A DNA stretch of 64,000 nt, taken from Sinomonas gamaensis. Lineage in GTDB: Bacteria > Actinomycetota > Actinomycetes > Actinomycetales > Micrococcaceae. Both the position numbers and the translations under genes were made by a program. The notes under the pieces are model-generated. The model was given only the letters and a program-made list of their open reading frames with translations. It searched no databases and was not told where the DNA came from. Numbering within the stretch: the first letter of the stretch is position 1; each line of letters opens with the position of its first letter. Below are positions 1-8,309 of this stretch, in pieces. The DNA lies in contig NZ_SSCL01000005.1 in the NCBI RefSeq assembly GCF_005876955.1, positions 186,001-250,000 on the forward strand. Direction: 5' to 3'.

Positions 1-450
1 ACCAAAGCCGTGCTGAAGCGGATCGACCACACGAACATCATGTTCGTCATCGCAGGGACCTACACGCCGCTCTCGTGGGTGCTCCTGCCCCGCGACACCG
101 GCGTCCTGCTGCTCTGCCTCGTCTGGCCGGGCGCGGTCCTCGGGGTGCTCTTCCGCGTCCTCTGGGTGGGTGCCCCCCGGTGGCTCTACGTGCCCATCTA
201 CGTGGCGCTCGGATGCGCGGCGTTCCTGTTCCTCCCCCAATTCTTCGCCGCGAGCGTTCCCGCCGCGATCCTCATCTGTGTGGGCGGCGCGTTCTACATC
301 GCCGGTGCGGTCTTCTACGGAATCCGGCGCCCTAACTTCAGCTGGAAGCACTTCGGCTTCCACGAGTTCTTCCACGCCTTCACCGTTGCCGGCTTCGCGG
401 TGCACTTCGCGGCGATCATCGTCGCGGTCCTCAGCGCGCCCGTCGCCTAG
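1..450 (+). CDS. Hemolysin III family membrane protein (C-terminal part)
   Basis: The gene runs in from the left edge: the frame is open from base 1 (Thr-Lys-Ala before the GTG at 10), so the true start lies outside. About 149 residues are visible, against roughly 220 for the family. The segment RIDHTNIMF followed by AGTYTPLS is the family signature. Four or five hydrophobic helices follow, and the last carries HEFFH, the HxxxH metal-ligand motif of the HlyIII/PAQR superfamily. Members are integral membrane proteins; haemolysin activity is reported for a few, and the normal role is unclear. It converges on the DUF255 gene, whose stop lies 7 bp downstream. Confidence 0.9.
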   Translation, partial: TKAVLKRIDHTNIMFVIAGTYTPLSWVLLPRDTGVLLLCLVWPGAVLGVLFRVLWVGAPRWLYVPIYVALGCAAFLFLPQFFAASVPAAILICVGGAFYIAGAVFYGIRRPNFSWKHFGFHEFFHAFTVAGFAVHFAAIIVAVLSAPVA

Positions 451-456
451 GCCGCC

Positions 457-2562
457 TCAGCCGCCCAGCGCGAGCTGTTCGCGCAGGGCCTCCCTGCTTG
501 CCACCGGAAGGCGGCAGGCGAACTCGCGGCAGACGTAGGCGAGGGGACCGCCGTCGTCCGCTGCGCCGCGATGCGCAAGAAGCGGCACCCGGGCGTCCTC
601 CCCCACGGGCGCGCCCACGGCGACCACGAGCCCAGGATTCGTCGCTGCGAGCGCCTCGGCGTGCAGACGACGGCGCTGCTCGCCCGGGCTGCCGACGATC
701 GCCACTTCGAGCGGGCCGGCGAGGGAGGCCTGGGCGACGGCCAGCGACCAGCCCGCCACGCGCGCGCCCTGCCTGAGCATCGTCGGCAGCCCCCCGAGGA
801 TCGACGATGCGAGCGCCCGGTGGTCGGCCGACCCGCTGTACGCGGCGTGCGTGAGGAGGGCCCCCGCAAGCAGGGAGGCGCCGCTCGGAGTCTCGGTGTC
901 GTGGGGATCCAGGGTCCGTGCGCCGGCGAGCGCCGTCTGCACAGCAGCCGCCCCGGTGCGCTCCACGGCGTCGTCGGAAAGGAGGCCATCGGCGACGAAC
1001 CTTCGAGTGGCTGCGGCAAGGAGCTCCTCGCCCCACGCGTACCAGCGCTCCTCCCCCGTGGCGGCGTAGAGTGCGAACGCTCCCTCAGCACACGCTGCAT
1101 AGTCCGCCAGAAGACCTTCGATGCCCGCTGCGGTTCCCGCGTGCGAGACGCGCAGGAGGCGGGAGCCGTCCCAGTGGACCGCCTGCAGGAGGCCTGCGGC
1201 ACCCCTGGCCTCCTCGAGCAGCTCGGGGCGGCCCAAGGCCCAGGCTGCGTCGGCCAGCGCAGCGACAGCGAGCCCGTTCCATTCGGCCACCACCTTGTCG
1301 TCCCGACCGGGCGCGGTACGGCGAGAGCGGTCTGCGAGCAGCGCTGCCCGGTGCCGTTCGAACAGCTCACGCTCCTCCGGCTCCAGCGCGCGTCCGGCAT
1401 GGAGAGGCGCCGCCCTGTCAGCGTGGGGCCCGAGCGGAAGGCCGAACACGCCAGCCAGACGCGCGGCATCGTCGGCTGCCTCTGGCCCGAGCGCCGCGGC
1501 GAATTCGCTCCGCGTCCAGACGTAGTACCCGCCCTCCACGCTTCGGCCATCACGCTCGGAATCGGCGTCGAGGGAGGAGGCGAAGCCCCCTTCCGGCAGG
1601 CCGAGTTCGCGCAGCATCCAGTCAGCCGTGAGTCCAGCGGCCGCCCTCGCTTCCTCCAGCGGAAACTCCTCCGAGCCTCCCAGTCGCATCCAGTGGGCGA
1701 GCACGCGGAGGAGCTGGACGTTGTCGTACAGCATCTTTTCGTAGTGCGGCAGCGACCAGTCGGCCGTCACTGAGTAGCGGGCGAAGCCACCGGCAAGCGC
1801 GTCGAACAGCGCCGAGCGGCACATCGCGGCGAGCGTCCGGCCGGCGAGGGCGCGGGCGACGGCGGCCGACTCCCCTGAGCCGTTGGTCGCACCCGCGTGC
1901 CGCACGAGGAATTCGAGCACGGGCGACGGCGGAAACTTCGGCGCGCCGCCGAAGCCGCCATGCTCGGGGTCCTCGTGGGTGACGAGGGCCGTCACCGCGT
2001 CGGCCAGAAGCTGGGGCTCGATCGCGCCGGCCGGGGCGGCAATGTCGAGGAGGTGGGCCGAGAAGACTCCGCCGAGCCCCTCGGCGAGGGCAGCGCCTTG
2101 GCGCTCCACCGCCTCGCGACGTTCCGTCCATGCTTCCCAGACGGCGTCGAGCACTTGCCGGAAGCTCGGCCGCCCCGGAACGGGCCGCGGCGGGTAATAC
2201 GTCCCCGCGTAGAAGGCCCGCCCATCGGGGAGCGCGAAGATGCTCAGCGGCCAGCCGCCCTGTTCCCCCATCGCCTGGCATGCGGCCATGTAGACGGAGT
2301 CGACATCTGGTCGTTCTTCGCGGTCCACCTTGATGCTCACGAATCGGCTGTTGAGCTCGTCGGCAGTGGTCTGGTCCTCGAAGGATTCATGGGCCATGAC
2401 GTGGCACCAGTGGCACGCCGCGTAGCCGATGGAGATGAAGACCGGGACGTCGCGCCGTGCCGCCTCGGCAAAGGCCTCGTCGCCGTACGGCTGCCAATCG
2501 ACAGGGTTGCCGGCGTGCTGGCGGAGGTAGGCGGAGGCCTGTCCCGCGAGTCGGTTCGTCAT
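457..2562 (-). CDS. DUF255 / YyaL-type protein with thioredoxin-like domain
   Basis: The protein has 701 residues. The N-terminal ~170 residues are a thioredoxin fold with a CHWC motif at residues 50-53 (context [13 protein letters not shown]); the remainder resembles the six-hairpin glycosidase fold of the YyaL/spermatogenesis-associated protein 20 family. Biochemical function is not established for the family; a redox or sugar-processing role is often suggested. I chose the ATG at 2562 (MTNRLAGQ), preceded by AGGGG. An in-frame ATG at 2583 would add seven residues. Length matches the family (about 650-720). Confidence 0.92.
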   Translation of the reverse strand: MTNRLAGQASAYLRQHAGNPVDWQPYGDEAFAEAARRDVPVFISIGYAACHWCHVMAHESFEDQTTADELNSRFVSIKVDREERPDVDSVYMAACQAMGEQGGWPLSIFALPDGRAFYAGTYYPPRPVPGRPSFRQVLDAVWEAWTERREAVERQGAALAEGLGGVFSAHLLDIAAPAGAIEPQLLADAVTALVTHEDPEHGGFGGAPKFPPSPVLEFLVRHAGATNGSGESAAVARALAGRTLAAMCRSALFDALAGGFARYSVTADWSLPHYEKMLYDNVQLLRVLAHWMRLGGSEEFPLEEARAAAGLTADWMLRELGLPEGGFASSLDADSERDGRSVEGGYYVWTRSEFAAALGPEAADDAARLAGVFGLPLGPHADRAAPLHAGRALEPEERELFERHRAALLADRSRRTAPGRDDKVVAEWNGLAVAALADAAWALGRPELLEEARGAAGLLQAVHWDGSRLLRVSHAGTAAGIEGLLADYAACAEGAFALYAATGEERWYAWGEELLAAATRRFVADGLLSDDAVERTGAAAVQTALAGARTLDPHDTETPSGASLLAGALLTHAAYSGSADHRALASSILGGLPTMLRQGARVAGWSLAVAQASLAGPLEVAIVGSPGEQRRRLHAEALAATNPGLVVAVGAPVGEDARVPLLAHRGAADDGGPLAYVCREFACRLPVASREALREQLALGG

Positions 2563-2636
2563 ACCCCTGAGTCTGCCCCACATCTGGGCCCGCTACACCG
2601 AGCAGCGAAGCCAGTCTCGAGCAAGCCCCTCATTCG

Positions 2637-2663
2637 AAGTGTAGGGGGCAGTCATCTACACTT
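2637..2663 (+). promoter_or_regulatory. Operator-like inverted repeat with -10 for the polysaccharide genes
   Basis: A perfect 8-bp inverted repeat, AAGTGTAG at 2637-2644 and CTACACTT at 2656-2663, has an 11-bp spacer. The right arm contains TACACT (2657-2662), a good -10 hexamer, with TTCGAA 18 bp upstream. The downstream ATG at 2672 has no clear Shine-Dalgarno, so the transcript probably begins only a few bases before it. A dimeric repressor here would block initiation. Confidence 0.5.
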
Positions 2664-2671
2664 GATGCCCG

Positions 2672-3193
2672 ATGCCACCCCTCGTCGATGCCTCCACTCC
2701 GCCCACGTCAGCCCCAGCCCAAGGGCCCGTATTCGTTGACGCCTCTGGTCGGAGGCTCCGTCGTGCCCGGCTTGCCGGGCAGATCACGCTCGGGCTCGTT
2801 GCAGGGTACGTTGCCTTGGTCGTCGCTGCGCTCCTCGGCGCCCCGAACGTCGCGGCGCCGTTCCTCCCGCAGCCCGCCCTGCCGTCGTCGAACGCCCAAG
2901 CGCCCAATGCTCCGGCAGGCGGCGCGGCCGGGCCCGCGCCCGAGCCGACTCCGCTCGAACGCGGCGAGGCGGCTGTCCTCGCCGCGCCGCTGCCCGCCCC
3001 GCATGCTCCGGAAGGAGCCGTAGCGGCACCTCAGGCCTCGCAGCAACCCGCGGTGGCCCCTGCGCCCATCGCACAGGCGCCCGCACCTGCCTCCGCACCG
3101 ACGGCCACGGCCGCCCCGCAGTCGACGGCCGCAGGGAAGAGCCTGACCGCTCCGGGCCAGGGCAACCGACCGACGGCCCCGCAGCACCCGTGA
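2672..3193 (+). CDS. Pro/Ala-rich single-pass membrane protein, partner of the polysaccharide synthase
   Basis: A 173-residue protein I do not recognise as a named family. Residues 1-33 are hydrophilic with a basic patch (GRRLRRARL); one transmembrane segment follows at about 36-57 (ITLGLVAGYVALVVAALLG). The rest, to the C terminus, is low-complexity Ala/Pro with Gln and Thr. The topology suggests a short cytoplasmic N terminus and a long flexible exterior arm. Its stop overlaps the next gene's GTG by 4 bp, so the two are translationally coupled. An accessory or wall-spanning role in polysaccharide synthesis or export is inference from that coupling only. Confidence 0.75.
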   Translation: MPPLVDASTPPTSAPAQGPVFVDASGRRLRRARLAGQITLGLVAGYVALVVAALLGAPNVAAPFLPQPALPSSNAQAPNAPAGGAAGPAPEPTPLERGEAAVLAAPLPAPHAPEGAVAAPQASQQPAVAPAPIAQAPAPASAPTATAAPQSTAAGKSLTAPGQGNRPTAPQHP

Positions 3194-5331
3194 TGATGCT
3201 GCGCACGCGAGGAAAGTCCGCCGTCCAAGCACGCACTCACTGGGTGGTGCTCGCCGCCGTGCTCATTGCGCTCGGCCTCGCTCTTGCGGTCCAGGGCTAC
3301 ACCCATCACCTCGCCGGGATCGGTGATGATTCCGTCCGCTCGGACCGTTCCGCGGCCGGTGTCCCCAGCGCCGTGGCCCACGGTGGTCCGATCATCGACG
3401 CGCGCGGCAACAGCATCCGCACGGTCGCACCGCCTGATCACACCATCGCCCTCACGTTCGACGACGGACCAGACCCGACGTGGACTCCCCGGATCCTCGA
3501 TGTGCTCCGGGCGCACCACGTGCACGCAACCTTCTTCGTCGTCGGCACCGCGGCAATCGACCATCCGGAGCTCGTCCAGAGCATTGTCGCAGAAGGACAC
3601 GAGATCGGGGTGCACACGCTCACCCACGCGGACCTCGGAACCGCCCCCGAATGGCGGCGCCAGATCGAGATCCAGGGCGCCCAGCAGGCGATCGCCGGGA
3701 TCACGGGGAAGACCGCATCGCTGCTGCGCCCGCCCTACAGCTCCGAGAACGACGCCGTGACCGACAGCCTGTGGTCCGCGATCCGCTCGACGGCGTCCGA
3801 GGGGTACCTGAACGTGCTCAGCACGATGGACAGCGAGGACTGGCGGCGGCCCGGGACAGCGGAGATCGCACGGAACCTCATCCCGTCAGAGTCTCAGGGT
3901 CAGGTGCTCCTCCTGCACGATGGCGGCGGCGACCGGAGCGAGACGGTTGCGGCCCTCGACTCCGCGTTGACGCGGCTCTCCGAGCAGGGCTACAGGGTCA
4001 CGAGCGTTGGCGACGCGCTCGGGATCGCGAGCATGCGCCCGGCTTCCGCCATGGAGCAGGTTTCGGGGACGGTCTTCGTGTGGGGCCTCCGGCTCAGCGA
4101 CCTTCTTGTCACAGCAATCTCGTGGGTTCTGGTTGCGAGCGGGGTGGTCACCATCGTGCGTGCGCTCCTCGTCGTCGGCGTCGCGTCGCGGCACAGCCGA
4201 ATGACGCGTCGGGGACGGCGGCACGTCGATATGCCACTCCGCCCGGAGGTCATAGAGCCGGTGACCGTCATCGTCCCCGCCTACAACGAGGCGGCAGGAA
4301 TCGAGGCAGCCGTCCGCTCGATTGCCGCCTCCACGCATCCCGTGGAGATCATCGTCGTCGACGATGGGTCGACGGATGCCACTGCCGACATCGTCGAGGC
4401 GCTCGGGATCCCCGGCGTGCGGCTCATTCGCCAGGAGAACGGTGGCAAGCCCTCCGCGCTCAACACGGGCTTGCGGGCGGCCAGCCACGATCTCGTGGTC
4501 ATGGTCGACGGCGACACGGTCTTCGAGCCCGGGACCGTCCACAGGCTCGTCCAGCCGTTCGCGGATCCGCGCATCGGCGCCGTCTCGGGCAACACCAGGG
4601 TGGCGAACCGCGGGGGCATCCTCGGCGCGTGGCAGCACGTTGAGTACGTCGTCGGCTTCAACCTCGATCGTCGTCTCTTCGACGTCGCCGAGTGCATGCC
4701 CACGGTCCCGGGCGCCATCGGGGCGTTCCGGCGCGAAGCACTCGTACGGGTGGGCGGCGTGAGCGAGGATACGCTGGCCGAGGACACCGACCTGACCATG
4801 TCCCTGTGCCGTGACGGATGGCGCGTGGTCTACAAGGACGACGCCGTGGCGTGGACCGAAGCGCCGGCGACGCTGAACGCCCTCTGGCGGCAGCGGTATC
4901 GCTGGTGTTATGGGACGCTTCAGGCGATGTGGAAGCATCGGGGGGCGGTCGTGCAGGGTGGGGCTGCGGGCAAGCTAGGGCGCCGGGGACTCGGCTACTT
5001 GCTCGTCCTGCAGGTCCTGCTGCCCCTGCTCGCCCCTGTGGTCGACGTGTTTGCCGTCTACGGGCTAGTCTTCCTCGATCCGCTTCGAATCGGCGCGGTG
5101 TGGCTGGTGTTCTTGGTGGTCCAGCTGCTCATGGCGGCCTACGCCTTCCACCTCGACCGGGAGCGATTGCGCCCGCTGTGGACGCTGCCGCTTCAGCAGA
5201 TCGTCTACCGGCAGCTCATGTACCTCGTGGTGATCCAGTCCGTCTTCACTGCCTTCGCTGGGATGCACCTCCGCTGGCACCGGATGGAGCGCTACGGCAG
5301 CCTTCGCGTCCCTACCTCAGAAGTGGGCTAG
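3190..5331 (+). CDS. Bifunctional polysaccharide deacetylase / family 2 glycosyltransferase
   Basis: The protein has 713 residues in this order: TM helix at about 18-36; NodB-type deacetylase at about 82-280 with TFDDGP (D91, D92), HTLTH (H142, H146), RPPY (180-183) and LLHDG (H243); a hydrophobic stretch at about 293-331; a GT2 domain at about 355-585 with DDGS (391-394), DGD (440-442), EDTD (531-534) and QRYRW (568-572); C-terminal TM helices at about 600-695. The layout places the deacetylase outside and the processive GT2 inside, as in chitin/PNAG/hyaluronan-type synthases that use UDP-sugars. Coupling of synthesis to de-N-acetylation is inferred. GTG start at 3190 overlaps the upstream stop. 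Confidence 0.93.
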   Translation: MMMLRTRGKSAVQARTHWVVLAAVLIALGLALAVQGYTHHLAGIGDDSVRSDRSAAGVPSAVAHGGPIIDARGNSIRTVAPPDHTIALTFDDGPDPTWTPRILDVLRAHHVHATFFVVGTAAIDHPELVQSIVAEGHEIGVHTLTHADLGTAPEWRRQIEIQGAQQAIAGITGKTASLLRPPYSSENDAVTDSLWSAIRSTASEGYLNVLSTMDSEDWRRPGTAEIARNLIPSESQGQVLLLHDGGGDRSETVAALDSALTRLSEQGYRVTSVGDALGIASMRPASAMEQVSGTVFVWGLRLSDLLVTAISWVLVASGVVTIVRALLVVGVASRHSRMTRRGRRHVDMPLRPEVIEPVTVIVPAYNEAAGIEAAVRSIAASTHPVEIIVVDDGSTDATADIVEALGIPGVRLIRQENGGKPSALNTGLRAASHDLVVMVDGDTVFEPGTVHRLVQPFADPRIGAVSGNTRVANRGGILGAWQHVEYVVGFNLDRRLFDVAECMPTVPGAIGAFRREALVRVGGVSEDTLAEDTDLTMSLCRDGWRVVYKDDAVAWTEAPATLNALWRQRYRWCYGTLQAMWKHRGAVVQGGAAGKLGRRGLGYLLVLQVLLPLLAPVVDVFAVYGLVFLDPLRIGAVWLVFLVVQLLMAAYAFHLDRERLRPLWTLPLQQIVYRQLMYLVVIQSVFTAFAGMHLRWHRMERYGSLRVPTSEVG

Positions 5332-5606
5332 CGCGCGGACTTCTCGCCGTCAGCGCCCTCGGCGCCGTCGGAGTCCGCCTCAGGCCCTTGGCCCTCGCGC
5401 TCTTCGGCGACTTGGCTCCGGTACCGCACTCGGCGCAGGCGGCGCACCATGTCCACGATCAGGAGGATCGTGATGAGGACAACGAACGCCGTCGCAAGGA
5501 ATCCCCAGATGCCGGGCGAAACCTGGTCCTCTGTCAGGCCCGGGCGGAGCGTCCCGGAGGGGCTGGGCGCGGGCGTGGCAGAAAGAGCCAGAAGGAGGGA
5601 ATGCAC
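5328..5606 (-). CDS. Small single-pass membrane protein, unknown function
   Basis: A 92-residue protein with a short Pro/Ser/Thr-rich N terminus, one transmembrane helix (about 33-53, GFLATAFVVLITILLIVDMV), a basic stop-transfer segment (RRLRRVRYR) and an acidic C-terminal tail. No named family is recognised. The GTG start at 5606 is supported by TAAGAT ending exactly 6 nt upstream, the pattern of a leaderless transcript. Its stop shares a CTAG palindrome with the stop of the convergent synthase gene. It is followed upstream by mca on the same strand but has its own promoter. Confidence 0.75.
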   Translation of the reverse strand: MHSLLLALSATPAPSPSGTLRPGLTEDQVSPGIWGFLATAFVVLITILLIVDMVRRLRRVRYRSQVAEEREGQGPEADSDGAEGADGEKSAR

Positions 5607-5612
5607 CCAACT

Positions 5613-5618
5613 ATCTTA
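5613..5618 (-). promoter_or_regulatory. -10 element TAAGAT for a leaderless transcript
   Basis: On the minus strand TAAGAT is followed by AGTTGG and then the GTG start (5604-5606). A 6-nt gap puts the transcription start on the G of GTG. No Shine-Dalgarno is present. Confidence 0.6.
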
Positions 5619-5655
5619 GCCGTGCGAATTATTGCCCACCGTCACCCTGCTGTGA

Positions 5656-6552
5656 TCACCGGAGTCCGGCGAACAGGTCAGTCTCGATCTCTCCGGGTTC
5701 TGGAGTTCCTACGCTCGAGGAGATGAGGGAGTAGTCCTCCCATGGCCAGATGCGCTGCCGCATCTCGAGCGACACAGCGAAGAACGAGCCGTTCGGGTCC
5801 ACCTGCGAGGCGTGCGCCGCGAGCGCGCGGTCCCGGATCTCAAAATACTTGGCGCACTCCACCTTGGTGGTCACGGGGTGGCGAGCTGCCCACGGGTGGT
5901 GCCCTTCGGCGTCGTCCTCTACCTCAGAGGCGATCCAGCGCGCGTAAGGCGATTCGAGGCCCGCCTCGAGGAGCGCCCGGTGGAACGCCTGGTACTTGGT
6001 GACGTTGAAGGGCACGTCGTAGTACAGCTTCGCGGGGGCCCAGGGCTCGCCCGCGTCGGGATACTCCTCCTCGAGGGGCGCTGCCCGGAACGCCTCGACC
6101 GCCACCCGGTGCGCCATGATGTGGTCGGGATGCGGGTAGCCGCCGTTCTCGTCGTACGCCACCACGACGTGCGGCCGGAACTCGCGGACCAGACGGACGA
6201 GCGGGGCAGCCGCCTGCTTGAGGGGCAAAGTCGCGAAGGCACCCCACGGCAGCGGTGGCAGCGGGTCGCCCTCGGGAAGTCCGGAATCCGTGAATCCGAG
6301 CCACCGGTGCTGCATCCCGATGATCCGCTGGGCCTCCGCCATCTCCAGTCGACGCACGCCCGCCATATCCCTCGCCGCGTGAGCGTGGCCCACGAGCGCG
6401 GGATTCTGAATGTCCCCGCGGGACCCGTCGGTGCAGCTCACCACCATGACCTCGTGGCCCTCGTCGAGGTACTTCGCCATCATGGGGGCACCCTTGCTGG
6501 ATTCGTCGTCGGGGTGGGCGTGGACCGCGAGCAGACGCAGGTTCTCAGACAC
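5656..6552 (-). CDS. mca: Mycothiol S-conjugate amidase
   Basis: A 298-residue zinc amidase that cleaves mycothiol S-conjugates to a mercapturic acid and GlcN-Ins, the detoxification route of actinobacteria. The zinc/catalytic motif AHPDDE is at residues 12-17, a second HPDH at 141-144, and KYFEIRDRALAAHASQ near the C terminus fits Mca rather than the shorter MshB. The GTG at 6552 gives the usual Mca N terminus (SENLRLLAVHAHPDDE). AGGAGG lies only 1 nt upstream, too close to work normally, but TATTCT sits exactly 7 nt upstream, so a leaderless start is likely. It diverges from DUF4307. Confidence 0.93.
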   Translation of the reverse strand: MSENLRLLAVHAHPDDESSKGAPMMAKYLDEGHEVMVVSCTDGSRGDIQNPALVGHAHAARDMAGVRRLEMAEAQRIIGMQHRWLGFTDSGLPEGDPLPPLPWGAFATLPLKQAAAPLVRLVREFRPHVVVAYDENGGYPHPDHIMAHRVAVEAFRAAPLEEEYPDAGEPWAPAKLYYDVPFNVTKYQAFHRALLEAGLESPYARWIASEVEDDAEGHHPWAARHPVTTKVECAKYFEIRDRALAAHASQVDPNGSFFAVSLEMRQRIWPWEDYSLISSSVGTPEPGEIETDLFAGLR

Positions 6553-6558
6553 GCCTCC

Positions 6559-6565
6559 TAGAATA
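6559..6565. promoter_or_regulatory. Bidirectional -10 shared by mca and the DUF4307 gene
   Basis: The heptamer TAGAATA reads TAGAAT (6559-6564) on the plus strand, 6 nt before the GTG at 6571. On the minus strand it reads TATTCT (6565-6560), 7 nt before the GTG at 6552. Both spacings place transcription start at the start codon, so one symmetric -10 appears to drive two leaderless divergent transcripts. Confidence 0.65.
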
Positions 6566-6570
6566 GACAC

Positions 6571-7002
6571 GTGACCCAATCCCCCGGAGCAGCCGCGTCG
6601 CGGTATGCCCAGCGTTATGGCACGGTTCGGCGCCGCGGCCTCACTCGGCGCTCAGCCGGGCTCCTCGTGGCAGCCGTGCTCGTCGTGGTCGTGATTGGCG
6701 TCGCCGTGTTCGCGTGGAGCGGAAATCAGGCGACGGTGACGTTCAAGGACGTGGGGTACACGACGCCGGACGCCTGGCACGCATCCGAGGACTTCCAGGT
6801 GACGAAGGAGGCCTCCGCGACCGCCTACTGCGCCGTGAAGGCGTTGGACGATTCGTTCGCCGTGGTCGGGTGGAAACAGCTTGAATTCGGCCCTGTAGCG
6901 GGAGCGTCAGGTCAGAGGACGCAGAACGCGCACGTCGATCTGCGGACAGAGAGCCAGGCCGTTTCGGTCGTCGTCGACTCGTGCTGGGTCGCGGGGACTT
7001 AG
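6571..7002 (+). CDS. DUF4307 membrane-anchored protein
   Basis: A 143-residue protein with a basic N terminus (AQRYGTVRRRGLTRR), one transmembrane helix at about 30-50 (LLVAAVLVVVVIGVAVFAW), and an extracytoplasmic beta-rich domain with two cysteines (CAVKAL and DSCW). This matches DUF4307, an actinobacterial family of unknown function usually beside mca and greA. The start GTG at 6571 is fixed by the TAGAAT -10 located 6 nt upstream. It shares a promoter region with mca; an involvement in thiol or envelope homeostasis is inference. Confidence 0.88.
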   Translation: MTQSPGAAASRYAQRYGTVRRRGLTRRSAGLLVAAVLVVVVIGVAVFAWSGNQATVTFKDVGYTTPDAWHASEDFQVTKEASATAYCAVKALDDSFAVVGWKQLEFGPVAGASGQRTQNAHVDLRTESQAVSVVVDSCWVAGT

Positions 7003-7057
7003 CCTGAAACACGGGCCTCTGGGCCCCCATGCGGTGTGACACGCGCCGCAGGCCAGC

Positions 7058-7086
7058 TTGGGATCCACTGCCGCGGTCACTACAAT
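7058..7086 (+). promoter_or_regulatory. Sigma-A-type promoter of greA
   Basis: TTGGGA at 7058-7063 and TACAAT at 7081-7086 are separated by exactly 17 bp. Start is predicted near 7093, giving a leader of about 120 nt before the greA ATG. Confidence 0.6.
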
Positions 7087-7092
7087 GGATAA

Positions 7093-7213
7093 ATACTCAA
7101 TGCCCCGTCGGAGCAGGCGGACCGGGCTCAGGCCCGGACTCGCGCCGCACCCCGGCGGGGTCTTTGCATGGTAGGCCGTGCCGGTACGGGCACGGAATGA
7201 TGAGGGAGACGAG
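7093..7213 (+). other. Structured 5' leader of greA
   Basis: The leader holds two hairpins. The first is ACCCC/GGGGT (7149-7161, loop GGC) followed directly by TCTTT, which resembles a weak intrinsic terminator. The second is CCGTGCC (7176-7182) with GGCACGG (7189-7195). The Shine-Dalgarno GAGGGAG lies at 7202-7208. Premature termination or attenuation in the leader is possible but unproven. Confidence 0.4.
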
Positions 7214-7705
7214 ATGACCACCACCCACCATGGCGGCGCCTGGCTCACACAGGAGGCGTACGACCGCCTGAAGGCAGAGCTGGACCACCTTTCCGGTGCC
7301 GGCCGTCACGAGATCGTCGAGAAGATCGAAGCTGCCCGCCAGGAAGGCGACCTCAAGGAGAACGGCGGCTACCACGCGGCCAAGGAGGAACAGGGCAAGA
7401 TCGAGGCCCGCATCCGCCAGCTCCAGGAGCTCCTGCGCAATGCCCAGGTTGGCGAGAAGCCCGCAGACGACGGCGTGGTCGAGCCGGGCATGCTCGTCGT
7501 GGCGAAGATCGCCGGAGACGAAGAGCGCTTCCTGCTCGGCTCGCGCGAAATCGCGGGTGACGCAGAGCTGGACGTGTTCAGCGAGAAGTCGCCCCTCGGC
7601 GCGGCGATCATCGGCCACAAGCAGGGCGAGAAGCTCTCCTACACCGCGCCGAATGGCAAGGAGATTCCCGTCGAGATCATCTCGGCGACCCCTTACACGG
7701 GCTGA
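7214..7705 (+). CDS. greA: Transcription elongation factor GreA
   Basis: A 163-residue protein of normal GreA length. The N-terminal coiled coil carries the signature REGDLKENGGYHAAKEEQ-like motif (here ARQEGDLKENGGYHAAKEE), whose acidic tip residues stimulate RNA polymerase transcript cleavage and rescue backtracked complexes. The C-terminal FKBP-like domain includes SPLGAAIIGHKQGE. ATG at 7214 is chosen because GAGGGAG is 5 nt upstream; an in-frame GTG at 7178 falls in a leader hairpin. The 3' end overlaps the convergent rhomboid gene by 29 bp. Confidence 0.96.
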   Translation: MTTTHHGGAWLTQEAYDRLKAELDHLSGAGRHEIVEKIEAARQEGDLKENGGYHAAKEEQGKIEARIRQLQELLRNAQVGEKPADDGVVEPGMLVVAKIAGDEERFLLGSREIAGDAELDVFSEKSPLGAAIIGHKQGEKLSYTAPNGKEIPVEIISATPYTG

Positions 7706-8294
7706 TCGCTTCTCCCCAGAAGACGGCGGCGAGCACCCCGCCGACCAGCCCGAACAGGTGCGCCTGCCAGGAGATGCCGCGCCCAACAGTCGGAAGGACG
7801 CCGAGGAGCACCGACCCGTACGCGAGGAACAGCACCACCGCCAGGAGCACCTGTCCCCAGCTGCGGTTCAGGAAGCCCCGCACGAGCAGGAACCCGAACA
7901 GGCCGAAGATGACGCCCGAGGCGCCGACCGTGACGGTCGGCGGCCCGAAGGCGCTGCCCCCGAACAGCCACACGCCGATCCCTGACGAGATCCACGAGAG
8001 CGCCACCGCCGTCAGGAACTGCCGCAGCCCGGCCAAGAAGGCCAGGAACCCGAACACCACGAGCGGCAGCGTGTTCGCCAGAAGGTGGTTCCAGCTGGAG
8101 GCGTCGTGGACCAAGGGCGCCGTCGCGATGTCAGGAAGGCTCGAAGGGTCCCGCGGCCGGATGCCGAAGTCCGCAGTGAGCAGGCCCGCCGTCGCCATGT
8201 TGACCGCCTCGATGACATACAGGACCACGGTGACGGCGGCCATGGTCGCGAGGCCCGCGCGAGCGCGCCCCGCGAACCGGTCCTTGAGCCCCAT
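7677..8294 (-). CDS. Rhomboid family intramembrane serine protease
   Basis: A 205-residue polytopic protein with six or so hydrophobic helices. The catalytic dyad is visible: GASG with S126, and H179 in the last helix (SWQAHLFGL). HLLAN at 70-74 matches the HxxxN motif before TM2. Rhomboids cleave substrate helices within the membrane; the substrate here is unknown. It lies 15 bp downstream of ilvA and probably ends the galM-AI-2E-ilvA transcript. Its last 29 bp overlap greA antisense. Confidence 0.92.
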   Translation of the reverse strand: MGLKDRFAGRARAGLATMAAVTVVLYVIEAVNMATAGLLTADFGIRPRDPSSLPDIATAPLVHDASSWNHLLANTLPLVVFGFLAFLAGLRQFLTAVALSWISSGIGVWLFGGSAFGPPTVTVGASGVIFGLFGFLLVRGFLNRSWGQVLLAVVLFLAYGSVLLGVLPTVGRGISWQAHLFGLVGGVLAAVFWGEAISPCKGSPR

Positions 8295-8309
8295 CCCCGT
8301 CCCCGAGCG

